From Osmia lignaria lignaria (Eukaryota; Arthropoda; Insecta; Hymenoptera; Megachilidae), in contig NW_027478167.1 in the NCBI RefSeq assembly GCF_051020975.1, positions 1,984,001 to 2,048,000 of the forward strand: a stretch of 64,000 nt of DNA. Reading direction: 5' to 3'. The position numbers and the translations under genes were made by a program. Under the pieces are notes generated by a model, which did not search any database, had not been told where the DNA came from, and worked only from the letters and a program-made list of their open reading frames with translations. This document shows positions 10,898 through 24,099 of this stretch, in pieces. The first letter of the stretch is position 1. Every line of letters begins with the position of its first letter.

Positions 10898-12829
10898 TTG
10901 CAGATATATCTCAAGGGAAGGGGCCTGACGGACATATTTCGAGATATTTCTTCTTCTTGTTGTTCTTCTTCTGCACAGCTAAGCTGGAAGTGGCATTTAC
11001 AGCTCGCAATAGTGCAGAGTTATCTCAAAGAAAGGGGCCACGGTGTTTCTGTATCTCTATTATGTTGGTGCGGCTTCGGAACTTTTAAATATCTTGATAT
11101 ATCTCGAGAACTACTCATCTGATCAAAAAATATCATAGAAGATAAAAAGTAGGGAACTTAATTCTCTACAAAAAAGGTCTCTTAACATTTTCCCATACCT
11201 GGCATCGTTTCCGAGATATTTGCAGATTTATCTCAAGGGAAGGGGCCTGACGGACATATTCCGAGATATTTCTTCTTCTTGTTGTTCCTCTTCTGCACAG
11301 CTAAGCTGGAAGTGGCATTTGCAGCTCGCAATAGTGCAGAGTTATCTCAAAGAGAGGGGCCACGGTGTTTCTGTATCTCTATTATGTTGGTGCGCCTTCG
11401 GAACTTTTGAATATCTTGATATATCTCGAGAACTACGCATCTGATCAAAAAATATCATAGAACATAAAAAGTAGGAAACTTAATTCTCTACAAAAAAGGT
11501 CTCTTAAGATTTTGCCATAGCTCGCTTCGTTTCCGAGATATTTGCAGATTTATCTCATGGTAAGGGGCCTGACGGACATATTTCGAGATATTTCTTCTTC
11601 TTGTTGTTCTTCTTCTGCACAGCTAAGCTGGAAGTGGCATTTGCGGCTCGCACTAGTGCAGAGTTATCTCAACGAAAGAGGCCAAGGTGTTTCTGTATCT
11701 CTATTATGTTGGTGCGGCTTCGGAACTTTTAAATATCTCGATATATCTCGAAAACTACGCTTCTGATCGAAAAATATCATAGAACATAAATTGTAGGAAA
11801 CATAATTCTCTACAAAAAAGGTCTCTTAACATTTTGCCATAGCTCGCTTCGTTTCCGAGATATTTGCAGATTTATCTCAAGGGAAGGGGCCTGACGGACA
11901 TATTTCGAGATATTTCTTCTTCTTGTTGTTCTTCTTCTGCACAGCTAAGCTGAAAGTGGCATTTGCAGCTCGCAATAGTGCAGAGTTATCTCAAAGAAAG
12001 GGGCCACGGTGTTTCTGTATCTCTATTATGTTGGTGCGGCTTCGGAACTTTTAAATATCTTGATATATCTCGAAAATTACGCTTCTGATCGAAAAATATC
12101 ATAGAAGATAAAAAGTAGGAAACTTAATTCTCTACAAAAAAGGTCTCTTAACATTTTGCCATAGCTCGCTTCGTTTCCGAGATATTTGCAGATTTATCTC
12201 AAGGTAAGGGGCCTGACGGACATATTTCGAGATATTTCTTCTTCTTGTTGTTCTTCTTCTGCGCAGCTAAGCTGGAAGTGGCATTTGCAGCTCGCAATAG
12301 TGCAGAGATATCTCAAAGAAAGGGGCCACGGTGTTTCTGTATCTCTATTATGTTGGTGCGGCTTCGGAACTGTTAAATATCTTGATATATCTCGAGAACT
12401 ACGCGTCTGATCATAAAATATCATAGAACATACAAAGTAGGAAACTTAATTCTCTACAAAAAAGGTCTCTTAACATTTTGCCATAGCTCGCTTCGTTTCC
12501 GAGATATTTGCAGATTTATCTCAAGGGAAGGGGCCTGACGGACATATTTCGAGATATTTCTTCCTCTTGTTGTTCTTCTTCTGCACAGCTTAACTGGAAG
12601 TGGCATTTACAGCTCGCAATAGTGCAGAGTTATCTCAAAGAAAGGGGCCGCGGTGTTTCTGTATCTCTATTATGTTGGTGCGGCTTCGGAACTTTTGAAT
12701 ATCTTGATATATCTCGAGAACTACGCATCTGATCAAAAAATATCATAGAACATAAAAAGTAGGAAACTTAATTCTCTACAAAAAAGGTCTCTTAACATTT
12801 TGCCATAGCTCGCTTCGTTTCCGAGATAT
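10898..12829 (+). repeat. Six-monomer block, ancestral form
   Basis: Units 10898, 11220, 11542, 11864, 12186 and 12508. Markers: gtagggaactt plus tcccatacctggcatcg at the 10898/11220 junction; tattccgag and gttcctcttc in 11220; catggtaagg in 11542; agctgaaagtgg (a TGA in the plus frame) in 11864; gcgcagc, gagatatctc, aactgttaaat and gatcataaaat in 12186; cttaactgg in 12508. The same series follows at once with one unit lost. Confidence 0.87.
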
Positions 12830-14439
12830 TTGCAGATTTATCTCAAGGGAAGGGGCCTGACGGACATATTTCGAGATATTTCTTCTTCTTGTTGTTCTTC
12901 TTCTGCACAGCTAAGCTGGAAGTGGCATTTACAGCTCGCAATAGTGCAGAGTTATCTCAAAGAAAGGGGCCACGGTGTTTCTGTATCTCTATTATGTTGG
13001 TGCGGCTTCGGAACTTTTAAATATCTTGATATATCTCGAGAACTACGCATCTGATCAAAAAATATCATAGAAGACAAAAAGTAGGGAACTTAATTCTCTA
13101 CAAAAAAGGTCTCTTAACATTTTCCCATACCTGGCATCGTTTCCGAGATATTTGCAGATTTATCTCAAGGGAAGGGGCCTGACGGACATATTCCGAGATA
13201 TTTCTTCTTCTTGTTGTTCCTCTTCTGCACAGCTAAGCTGGAAGTGGCATTTGCAGCTCGCAATAGTGCAGAGTTATCTCAAAGAGAGGGGCCACGGTGT
13301 TTCTGTATCTCTATTATGTTGGTGCGGCTTCGGAACTTTTGAATATCTTGATATATCTCGAGAACTACGCATCTGATCAAAAAATATCATAGAACATAAA
13401 AAGTAGGAAACTTAATTCTCTACAAAAAAGGTCTCTTAACATTTTGCCATAGCTCGCTTCGTTTCCGAGATATTTGCAGATTTATCTCATGGTAAGGGGC
13501 CTGACGGACATATTTCGAGATATTTCTTCTTCTTGTTGTTCTTCTTCTGCACAGCTAAGCTGGAAGTGGCATTTGCGGCTCGCACTAGTGCAGAGTTATC
13601 TCAACGAAAGGGGCCACGGTGTTTCTGTATCTCTATTATGTTGGTGCGGCTTCGGAACTTTTAAATATCTTGATATATCTCGAAAACTACGCTTCTGATC
13701 GAAAAATATCATAGAAGATAAAAAGTAGGAAACTTAATTCTCTACAAAAAAGGTCTCTTAACATTTTGCCATAGCTCGCTTCGTTTCCGAGATATTTGCA
13801 GATTTATCTCAAGGTAAGGGGCCTGACGGACATATTTCGAGATATTTCTTCTTCTTGTTGTTCTTCTTCTGCGCAGCTAAGCTGGAAGTGGCATTTGCAG
13901 CTCGCAATAGTGCAGAGATATCTCAAAGAAAGGGGCCACGGTGTTTCTGTATCTCTATTATGTTGGTGCGGCTTCGGAACTGTTAAATATCTTGATATAT
14001 CTCGAGAACTACGCGTCTGATCATAAAATATCATAGAACATACAAAGTAGGAAACTTAATTCTCTACAAAAAAGGTCTCTTAGCATTTTGCCATAGCTCG
14101 CTTCGTTTCCGAGATATTTGCAGATTTATCTCAAGGGAAGGGGCCTGACGGACATATTTCGAGATATTTCTTCTTCTTGTTGTTCTTCTTCTGCACAGCT
14201 TAACTGGAAGTGGCATTTACAGCTCGCAATAGTGCAGAGTTATCTCAAAGAAAGGGGCCACGGTGTTTCTGTATCTCTATTATGTTGGTGCGGCTTCGGA
14301 ACTTTTAAATATCTTGATATATCTCGAGAACTACGCATCTGATCAAAAAATATCATAGAACATAAAAAGTAGGAAACCTAATTCTCTACAAAAAAGGTCT
14401 CTTAACATTTTGCCATAGCTCTCTTCGTTTCCGAGATAT
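12830..14439 (+). repeat. Five-monomer deletion derivative of the preceding block
   Basis: Units 12830, 13152, 13474, 13796 and 14118 match 10898, 11220, 11542/11864, 12186 and 12508. Unit 13474 is a fusion. Its head (catggtaagg) and middle come from the 11542 type, while its end (gatcgaaaaat followed by gaagataaaaag) comes from the 11864 type. This is the expected product of unequal crossover or deletion inside one monomer, and it leaves the 322-bp phase intact. Confidence 0.88.
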
Positions 14440-15727
14440 TTGCAGATTTATCTCAAGGGAAGGGGCCTGACGGACATATTTCGAGATATTTCTTCTTCTT
14501 GTTGTTCTTCTTCTGCACAGCTAAGCTGAAAGTGGCATTTGCAGCTCGCAATAGTGCAGAGTTATCTCAAAGAAAGGGGCCACGGTGTTTCTGTATCTCT
14601 ATTCTGTTGGTGCGGCTTCGGAACTTTTAAATATCTTGATATATCTCGAGAACTACGCATCTGATCAAAAAATATCATAGAACATAAAAAGTAGGAAACT
14701 TAATTCTCTACAAAAAAGGTCGCTTAACATTTTGCCATAGCTCGCTTCGTTTCCGAGATATTTGCATATTTATCTCAAGGGAAGGGGCCTGACGGACATA
14801 TTTCGAGATATTTCTTCTTCTTGTTGTTCTTCTTCTGCACAGCTAAGCTGGAAGTGGCATTTGCGGCTCGCACTAGTGCAGAGTTATCTCAAAGAACGGG
14901 GCCACGGTGTTTCTGTATCCCTATTATGTTGATGCGGCTTCGGAACTTTTAAATATCTTGATATATCTCGAGAACTACGCTTCTGATCAAAAAATGTCAT
15001 AGAACATAAATTGTAGGAAATATAATTCTCTACAAAAAACGTCTCTTAACATTTTGCCATAGCTCTCTTCGTTTCCGCGATATTTGCAGATTCAGCTCAA
15101 AGGAACTGGCCTGACGGACATATTTCGAGATATTTCTTCTTCTTGTTGTTCTTCCTCTGCACAGCTAAGCTGGAAGTGGCATTTGCAGCTCGCAATAGTG
15201 CAGAGTTATCTCAAAGAAAGGGGCCACGGTGTTTCTGTATCTCTATTATGTTGGTGCGGCTTCGGAACTTTTGAATATCTTGATATATCTCGAGAACTAC
15301 GCATCTGATCAAAAAATATCATAGAACATAAAAAGTAGGAAACTTAATTCTCTACAAAAAAGGTCTCTTAACATTTTGCCATAGCTCGCTTCGTTTCCGA
15401 GATATTTGCAGATTTATCTCAAGGGAAGGGGCCTGACGGACATATTTCGAGATATTTCTTCTTCTTGTTGTTCTTCTTCTGCACAGCTAAGCTGGAAGTG
15501 GCATTTGCGGCTCGCAATAGTGCAGAGTTATCTCAACGAAAGGGGCCACGGTGTTTCTGTATCTCTATTATGTTGGTGCGGCTTCGGAACTTTTAAATAT
15601 CTCGATATATCTCGAAAACTATGCTTCTGATCAAAAAATATCATAGAACATAGATTGTAGGAAACATAATTCTCTACAAAAAAGGTCTCTTAACATTTTG
15701 CCATAGCTCGCTTCGTTTCCGAGATAT
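13796..15727 (+). repeat. Six-monomer block, left copy of a 1932-bp duplication
   Basis: Units 13796, 14118, 14440, 14762, 15084 and 15406. Private markers: attctgttgg in 14440; gcatatttatc, gaacggggcc, tgttgatgcgg and aaaatgtcat in 14762; tccgcgata before 15084; catagattgtagg after 15406. All recur 1932 bp downstream. The block overlaps the five-mer described above, because successive duplications reused the same units. Confidence 0.92.
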
Positions 15728-17659
15728 ATGCAGATATATCTCAAGGGAAGGGGCCTGACGGACATATTTCGAGATATTTCTTCTTCTTGTTGTTCTTCTT
15801 CTGCGCAGCTAAGCTGGAAGTGGCATTTGCAGCTCGCAATAGTGCAGAGATATCTCAAAGAAAGGGGCCACGGTGTTTCTGTATCTCTATTATGTTGGTG
15901 CGGCTTCGGAACTGTTAAATATCTTGATATATCTCGAGAACTACGCGTCTGATCATAAAATATCATAGAACATACAAAGTAGGAAACTTAATTCTCTACA
16001 AAAAAGGTCTCTTAGCATTTTGCCATAGCTCGCTTCGTTTCCGAGATATTTGCAGATTTATCTCAAGGGAAGGGGCCTGACGGACATATTTCGAGATATT
16101 TCTTCTTCTTGTTGTTCTTCTTCTGCACAGCTTAACTGGAAGTGGCATTTACAGCTCGCAATAGTGCAGAGTTATCTCAAAGAAAGGGGCCACGGTGTTT
16201 CTGTATCTCTATTATGTTGGTGCGGCTTCGGAACTTTTAAATATCTTGATATATCTCGAGAACTACGCATCTGATCAAAAAATATCATAGAACATAAAAA
16301 GTAGGAAACCTAATTCTCTACAAAAAAGGTCTCTTAACATTTTGCCATAGCTCTCTTCGTTTCCGAGATATTTGCAGATTTATCTCAAGGGAAGGGGCCT
16401 GACGGACATATTTCGAGATATTTCTTCTTCTTGTTGTTCTTCTTCTGCACAGCTAAGCTGAAAGTGGCATTTGCAGCTCGCAATAGTGCAGAGTTATCTC
16501 AAAGAAAGGGGCCACGGTGTTTCTGTATCTCTATTCTGTTGGTGCGGCTTCGGAACTTTTAAATATCTTGATATATCTCGAGAACTACGCATCTGATCAA
16601 AAAATATCATAGAACATAAAAAGTAGGAAACTTAATTCTCTACAAAAAAGGTCGCTTAACATTTTGCCATAGCTCGCTTCGTTTCCGAGATATTTGCATA
16701 TTTATCTCAAGGGAAGGGGCCTGACGGACATATTTCGAGATATTTCTTCTTCTTGTTGTTCTTCTTCTGCACAGCTAAGCTGGAAGTGGCATTTGCGGCT
16801 CGCACTAGTGCAGAGTTATCTCAAAGAACGGGGCCACGGTGTTTCTGTATCCCTATTATGTTGATGCGGCTTCGGAACTTTTAAATATCTTGATATATCT
16901 CGAGAACTACGCTTCTGATCAAAAAATGTCATAGAACATAAATTGTAGGAAATATAATTCTCTACAAAAAACGTCTCTTAACATTTTGCCATAGCTCTCT
17001 TCGTTTCCGCGATATTTGCAGATTCAGCTCAAAGGAACTGGCCTGACGGACATATTTCGAGATATTTCTTCTTCTTGTTGTTCTTCCTCTGCACAGCTAA
17101 GCTGGAAGTGGCATTTGCAGCTCGCAATAGTGCAGAGTTATCTCAAAGAAAGGGGCCACGGTGTTTCTGTATCTCTATTATGTTGGTGCGGCTTCGGAAC
17201 TTTTGAATATCTTGATATATCTCGAGAACTACGCATCTGATCAAAAAATATCATAGAACATAAAAAGTAGGAAACTTAATTCTCTACAAAAAAGGTCTCT
17301 TAACATTTTGCCATAGCTCGCTTCGTTTCCGAGATATTTGCAGATTTATCTCAAGGGAAGGGGCCTGACGGACATATTTCGAGATATTTCTTCTTCTTGT
17401 TGTTCTTCTTCTGCACAGCTAAGCTGGAAGTGGCATTTGCGGCTCGCAATAGTGCAGAGTTATCTCAACGAAAGGGGCCACGGTGTTTCTGTATCTCTAT
17501 TATGTTGGTGCGGCTTCGGAACTTTTAAATATCTCGATATATCTCGAAAACTATGCTTCTGATCAAAAAATATCATAGAACATAGATTGTAGGAAACATA
17601 ATTCTCTACAAAAAAGGTCTCTTAACATTTTGCCATAGCTCGCTTCGTTTCCGAGATAT
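15728..17659 (+). repeat. Six-monomer block, right copy of the 1932-bp duplication
   Basis: From about 15747 to 17658 I found no difference from the block 1932 bp upstream, including shared one-off changes such as tgttgatgcgg and aaaatgtcat. At the edges, 15746 reads aagggaagg where the left copy has aaggtaagg, and 15727 reads gatatatgcag where 17659 reads gatatttgcag. Near-identity over about 1.9 kb in an array with visible divergence elsewhere points to a recent duplication or conversion. Confidence 0.92.
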
Positions 17660-18625
17660 TTGCAGATTTATCTCAAGGGAAGGGGCCTGACGGACATATT
17701 TCGAGATATTTCTTCTTCTTGTTGTTTTTCTTCTGCACAGCTAAGCTGAAAGTGGCATTTGCAGCTCGCAATAGTGCAGAGTTATCTCAAAGAAAGGGGC
17801 CACGGTGTTTCTGTATCTCTATTATGTTGGTGCGGCTTCGGAACTTTTAAATATCTTGATATATCTCGAGAACTACGCATCTGATCAAAAAATATCATAC
17901 AACATAAAAAGTAGGAAACTTAATTCGCTACCAAAAAGGTCTCTTAACATTTTGCCATAGCTCGCTTCGTTTCCGAGATATTTGCAGATTTATCTCAAGG
18001 TAAGGGGCCTGACGGACATATTTCGAGATATTTCTTCCTCTTGTTGTTCTTCTTCTGCACAGCTAAGCTGGAAGTGGCATTTGCAGCTCGCAATAGTGCA
18101 TAGCTATCTGAAAGAAAGGGGCCACGGTGTTTCTGTATCTCTATTATGTTGGTGCGGCTTCGGAACTTTTAAATATCTTGATATATCTCGAGAACTACGC
18201 ATCTGATCAAAAAATATCATAGAACATAAAAAGTAGGAAACTTAATTCTCTACAAAAAAGGTCTCTTAACATTTTGCCATAGCTCGCTTCGTTTCCGAGA
18301 TATTTGCAGATTTATCTCAAGGGAAGGGGCCTGACGGACATATTTCGAGATATTTCTTCTTCTTGTTGTTCTTCTTCTGCACAGCTAAGCTGGAAGTGGC
18401 ATTTGCGGCTCGCACTAGTGCAGAGTTATCTCAAAGAAAGGGGCCACGGTGTTTCTGTATCTCTATTATGTTGGTGCGGCTTCGGAACTTTTAAATATCT
18501 TGATATATCTCGAGAACTACGCATCTGATCAAAAAATATCATAGAACATAAAAAGTAGGAAACTTAATTCTCTACAAAAAAGGTCTCTTAACATTTTGCC
18601 ATAGCTCGCTTCGTTTCCGAGATAT
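17660..18625 (+). repeat. Three-monomer transition
   Basis: Unit 17660 carries gttgtttttc and agctgaaagtgg. Unit 17982 has aaggtaagg and gcatagctatctgaaag, the type that becomes dominant after 36980. Unit 18304 is R/E. The preceding tail has attcgctacca. This links the duplicated blocks to the H/S island. Confidence 0.8.
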
Positions 18626-19591
18626 TTGCAGATTCATTTCAAGGGAAGGGGTCTGACGGACATATTTCGAGATATTTCTTCTTCTTGTTGTTCTTCTTCT
18701 GCACAGCTAAGCTCGAAGTGGCATTTGCAGCTCGCAATAGTGCAGAGTTATCTCAAAGAAAGAGGCCACGGTGTTTCTGTACCTCTATTATGTTGATGCA
18801 GCTTCGGAACTTTTAAATATCTTGATATATCTCGAGAACTACGCATCTGATCAAAAAATATCATAGAACATAAAAAGTAGGAAACTTAATTCTCTACAAA
18901 AAAGGTCTCTTAACATTTTGCCACAGCTCGCTTCGTTTCCGAGATATTTGCAGATTCATCTCAAGGGAAGGGGTCTGACGGACATATTTCGAGATATTTC
19001 TTCTTCTTGTTGTTCTTCTTCTGCACAGCTAAGCTCGAAGTGGCATTTGCAGCTCGCAATAGTGCAGAGTTATCTCAAAGGAAGAGGCCACGGTGTTTCT
19101 GTACCTCTATTATGTTGGTGCAGCTTCGGAACTTTTAAATATCTTGATATATCTCGAGAACTACGCATCTGATCAAAAAATATCATCGAACATAAAAAGT
19201 AGGAAACTTAATTCTCTACAAAAAAGGTCTCTTAACATTTTGCCATAGCTCGCTTCGTTTCCGAGATATTTGCAGATTCATCTCAAGGGAAGGGGTCTGA
19301 CGGACATATTTCGAGATATTTCTTCTTCTTGTTGTTCTTCTTCTGCACAGCTAAGCTCGAAGTGGCATTTGCAGCTCGCAATAGTGCAGAGTTATCTCAA
19401 AGAAAGAGGCCACGGTGTTTCTGTACCTCTATTATGTTGGTGCGGCTTCGGAACTTTTAAATATCTTGATATATCTCGAGAACTACGCATCTGATCAAAA
19501 AATATCATAGAACATAAAAAGTAGGAAAGTTAATTCTCTACAAAAAAGCTCTCTTAACATTTTGCCATAGCTCGCTTCGTTTCCGAGATAT

Positions 19592-21123
19592 TTGCAGATT
19601 CATTTCAAGGGAAGGGGTCTGACGGACATATTTCGAGATATTTCTTCTTCTTGTTGTTCTTCTTCTGCACAGCTAAGCTCGAAGTGGCATTTGCAGCTCG
19701 CAATAGTGCAGAGTTATCTCAAAGAAAGAGGCCACGGTGTTTCTGTACCTCTATTATGTTGGTGCAGCTTCGGAACTTTTAAATATCTTGATATATCTCG
19801 AGAACTACGCATCTGATCAAAAAATATCATAGAACATAAAAAGTAGGAAACTTGATTCTCTACAAAAAAGGTCTCTTAAGATTTTGCCACAGCTCGCTTC
19901 GTTTCCGAGATATTTGCAGATTTATCTCAAGGGAAGGGGCCTGACGGACATATTTCGAGATATTTCTTCTTCTTGTTGTTCTTCTTCTGCACAGCTAAGC
20001 TGGAAGTTGCATTTGCGGCTCGCACTAGTGCAGAGTTATCTCAAAGAAAGGGGCCACGGTGTTTCTGTATCTCTATTATGTTGGTGCGGCTTCGGAACTT
20101 TTAAATATCTTGATATATCTCGAGAACTACGCATCTGATCAAAAAATATCATACAACATAAAAAGTAGGAAACTTAATTCTCTACAAAAAAGGTCTCTTA
20201 ACATTTTGCCATAGCTCGCTTCGTTTCCGAGATATTTGCAGATTCATCTCAAGGGAAGGGGTCTGACGGACATATTTCGAGATATTTCTTCTTCTTGTTG
20301 TTCTTCTTCTGCACAGCTAAGCTCGAAGTGGCATTTGCAGCTCGCAATAGTGCAGAGTTATCTCAAAGAAAGAGGCCACGGTGTTTCTGTACCTCTATTA
20401 TGTTGGTGCAGCTTCGGAACTTTTAAATATCTTGATATATCTCGAGAACTACGCATCTGATCAAAAAATATCATCGAACATAAAAAGTACGAAGCTTAAT
20501 TCTCTACAAAAAAGGTCTCTTAACATTTTGCCATAGCTCGCTTCGTTTCCGAGATATTTGCAGATTCATCTCAAGGGAAGGGGTCTGACGGACATATTTC
20601 GAGATATTTCTTCTTCTTGTTGTTCTTCTTCTGCACAGCTAAGGTCGAAGTGGCATTTGCAGCTCGCAATAGTGCAGAGTTATCTCAAAGAAAGAGGCCA
20701 CGGTGTTTCTGTACCTCTATTATGTTGGTGCAGCTTCGGAACTTTTAAATATCTTGATATATCTCGAGAACTACGCATCTGATCAAAAAATATCATCGAA
20801 CATAAAAAGTAGGAAACTTAATTCTCTACAAAAAAGGTCTCTTAACATTTTGCCATAGCTCGCTTTGTTTCCGAGATATTTGCAGATTCATCTCAAGGGA
20901 AGGGGTCTGACGGACATATTTCGAGATATTTCTTCTTCTTGTTGTTCTTCTTCTGCACAGCTAAGCTCGAAGTGGCATTTGCAGCTCGCAATAGTGCAGA
21001 GTTATCTCAAAGAAAGAGGCCACGGTGTTTCTGTACCTCTATTATGTTGGTGCGGCTTCGGAACTTTTAAATATCTTGATATATCTCGAGAACTACGCAT
21101 CTGATCAAAAAATATCATAGAAC
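19592..21123 (+). repeat. Left copy of a 2254-bp (seven-monomer) duplication
   Basis: Units 19592, 19914, 20236, 20558 and 20880 recur in the same order at 21846-23377. Shared private markers: aaacttgattctc, gccacagctcg, catacaacat, the paired changes gtacgaagcttaat (which make a HindIII site) and aaggtcgaagtgg. About five differences are visible, for example gaagttgcat at about 20004 and gctttgtttcc near 20872. Confidence 0.88.
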
Positions 21124-21845
21124 ATAAATTGTAGGAAACATAATTCTCTACAAAAAAGGTCTCTTAACATTTTGCCATAGCTCGCTTCGTTTCCGAGATA
21201 TTTGCAGATTTATCTCAAGGGAAGGGGCCTGACGGACATATTTCGAGATATTTCTTCTTCTTGTTGTTCTTCTTCTGCACAGCTAAGCTGGAAGTGGCAT
21301 TTGCAGCGCGCAATAGTGCAGAGTTATCTCAAAGAAAGGGGCCACGGTGTTTCTGTATCTCTATTACGTTGGTGCGGCTTCGGAACTTTTAAATATCTTG
21401 ATATATCTCGAGAACTACGCATCTGATCAAAAAATATCATACTACATAAAAAGTAGGAAACTTAATTCTCTACAAGAAAGGTCTCTAAACATTTTGCCAT
21501 AGCTCGCTTCGTTTCCGAGATATTTGCAGATTTATCTCAAGGGAAGGGGCCTGACGGACATATTTCGAGATATTTCTTCTTCTTGTTGTTCTTCTTCTGC
21601 ACAGCTAAGCTGGAAGTGGCATTTGCGGCTCGCACTAGTGCAGAGTTATCTCAAAGAAAGGGGCCACGGTGTTTCTGTATCCCTATTATGTTGGTGCGGC
21701 TTCGGAACTTTTAAATATCTTGATATATGTCGAACACTACGCATCTGATCAAAAAATATCATAGAACATAAAAAGTAGGAAACTTAATTCTCTACAAAAA
21801 AGGTCTCTTAACATTTTGCCATAGCTCGCTTCGTTTCCGAGATAT

Positions 21846-23377
21846 TTGCAGATTCATTTCAAGGGAAGGGGTCTGACGGACATATTTCGAGATATTTCTT
21901 CTTCTTGTTGTTCTTCTTCTGCACAGCTAAGCTCGAAGTGGCATTTGCAGCTCGCAATAGTGCAGAGTTATCTCAAAGAAAGAGGCCACGGTGTTTCTGT
22001 ACCTCTATTATGTTGGTGCAGCTTCGGAACTTTTAAATATCTTGATATATCTCGAGAACTACGCATCTGATCAAAAAATATCATAGAACATAAAAAGTAG
22101 GAAACTTGATTCTCTACAAAAAAGGTCTCTTAACATTTTGCCACAGCTCGCTTCGTTTCCGAGATATTTGCAGATTTATCTCAAGGGAAGGGGCCTGACG
22201 GACATATTTCGAGATATTTCTTCTTCTTGTTGTTCTTCTTCTGCACAGCTAAGCTGGAAGTGGCATTTGCGGCTCGCACTAGTGCAGAGTTATCTCAAAG
22301 AAAGGGGCCACGGTGTTTCTGTATCTCTATTATGTTGGTGCGGCTTCGGAACTTTTAAATATCTTGATATATCTCGAGAACTACGCATCTGATCAAAAAA
22401 TATCATACAACATAAAAAGTAGGAAACTTAATTCTCTACAAAAAAGGTCTCTTAACATTTTGCCATAGCTCGCTTCGTTTCCGAGATATTTGCAGATTCA
22501 TCTCAAGGGAAGGGGTCTGACGGACATATTTCGAGATATTTCTTCTTCTTGTTGTTCTTCTTCTGCACAGCTAAGCTCGAAGTGGCATTTGCAGCTCGCA
22601 ATAGTGCAGAGTTATCTCAAAGAAAGAGGCCACGGTGTTTCTGTACCTCTATTATGTTGGTGCAGCTTCGGAACTTTTAAATATCTTGATATATCTCGAG
22701 AACTACGCATCTGATCAAAAAATATCATCGAACATAAAAAGTACGAAGCTTAATTCTCTACAAAAAAGGTCTCTTAACATTTTGCCATAGCTCGCTTCGT
22801 TTCCGAGATATTTGCAGATTCATCTCAAGGGAAGGGGTCTGACGGACATATTTCGAGATATTTCTTCTTCTTGTTGTTCTTCTTCTGCACAGCTAAGGTC
22901 GAAGTGGCATTTGCAGCTCACAATAGTGCAGAGTTATCTCAAAGAAAGAGGCCACGGTGTTTCTGTACCTCTATTATGTTGGTGCAGCTTCGGAACTTTT
23001 AAATATCTTGATATATCTCGAGAACTACGCATCTGATCAAAAAATATCATCGAACATAAAAAGTAGGAAACTTAATTCTCTACAAAAAAGGTCTCTTAAC
23101 ATTTTGCCATAGCTCGCTTCGTTTCCGAGATATTTGCAGATTCATCTCAAGGGAAGGGGTCTGACGGACATATTTCGAGATATTTCTTCTTCTTGTTGTT
23201 CTTCTTCTGCACAGCTAAGCTCGAAGTGGCATTTGCAGCTCGCAATAGTGCAGAGTTATCTCAAAGAAAGAGGCCACGGTGTTTCTGTACCTCTATTATG
23301 TTGGTGCGGCTTCGGAACTTTTAAATATCTTGATATATCTCGAGAACTACGCATCTGATCAAAAAATATCATAGAAC
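21846..23377 (+). repeat. Right copy of the 2254-bp duplication
   Basis: Matches 19592-21123 at an offset of exactly seven monomers. The match ends in the tail of 23134, where the right copy has aaaaagtagg aaagtt and the left has aaattgtagg aaacat. Unit 22812 has a private gctcacaatag. Confidence 0.88.
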
Positions 23378-24099
23378 ATAAAAAGTAGGAAAGTTAATTC
23401 TCTACAAAAAAGGTCTCTTAACATTTTGCCATAGCTCGCTTCGTTTCCGAGATATTTGCAGATTCATCTCAAGGGAAGGGTCCTGACGGACATATTTCGA
23501 GATATTTCTTCTTCTTGTTGTTCTTCTTCTGCACAGCTAAACTGGAAGTGGCATTTCCAGCTCGCAATAGTGCAGAGTTATCCCAAAGAAAGGGGCCACG
23601 ATGTTTCTGTATCTCTATTATGTTGGTGCGGCTTCGGAACTTTTAAATATCTCGATATATCTCGAAAACTACGCTTCTGATCAAAAAATATCATAGAACA
23701 TAAATTGTAGGAAACATAATTCTCTACAAAAAAGGTCTCTTAACATTTTGCCATAGCTCGCTTCGTTTCCGAGATATTTGCAGATTTATCTCAAGGGAAG
23801 GGGCCTGACGGACATATTTCGAGATATTTCTTCTTCTTGTTGTTCTTCTTCTGCACAGCTAAGCTGGAAGTGGCATTTGCAGCGCGCAATAGTGCAGAGT
23901 TATCTCAAAGAAAGGGGCCACGGTGTTTCTGTATCTCTATTATGTTGGTGCGGCTTCGGAACTTTTAAATATCTTGATATATCTCGAGAACCACGCATCT
24001 GATCAAAAAATATCATACTACATAAAAAGTAGGAAACCTAATTCTCTACAAGAAAGGTCTCTAAACATTTTGCCATAGCTCGCTTCGTTTCCGAGATAT
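23134..24099 (+). repeat. Trimer, left copy of a 966-bp tandem duplication
   Basis: Units 23134 (H/S), 23456 (H/F/K with gaagggtcctg and ggccacgatg) and 23778 (gcagcgcgcaatag, gaaccacgc, catactacat, ctacaagaaagg, tctctaaac). All private markers recur in the next 966 bp. Confidence 0.93.

Noticed and set aside
12194..12424. 76-aa minus-strand frames beginning with ATG, and the 65-aa minus frames near 2472 and 4404
   Set aside because: Shadows of the same repeat in another frame, dependent on single variant bases. No codon-level conservation is apparent.
15631..15966. 111-aa minus-strand open frame (also 33019, 34629, 35917)
   Set aside because: It exists only where gagttatctc is gagatatctc, which removes a stop, together with a head variant. 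It is the antisense of ordinary satellite sequence and matches no protein family I know.
13815..17658. Assembly duplication as the explanation for identical blocks
   Set aside because: It cannot be excluded from sequence alone, but the block edges show small differences and similar events with different step sizes occur across the window, which fits real satellite turnover. Spanning reads would settle it.
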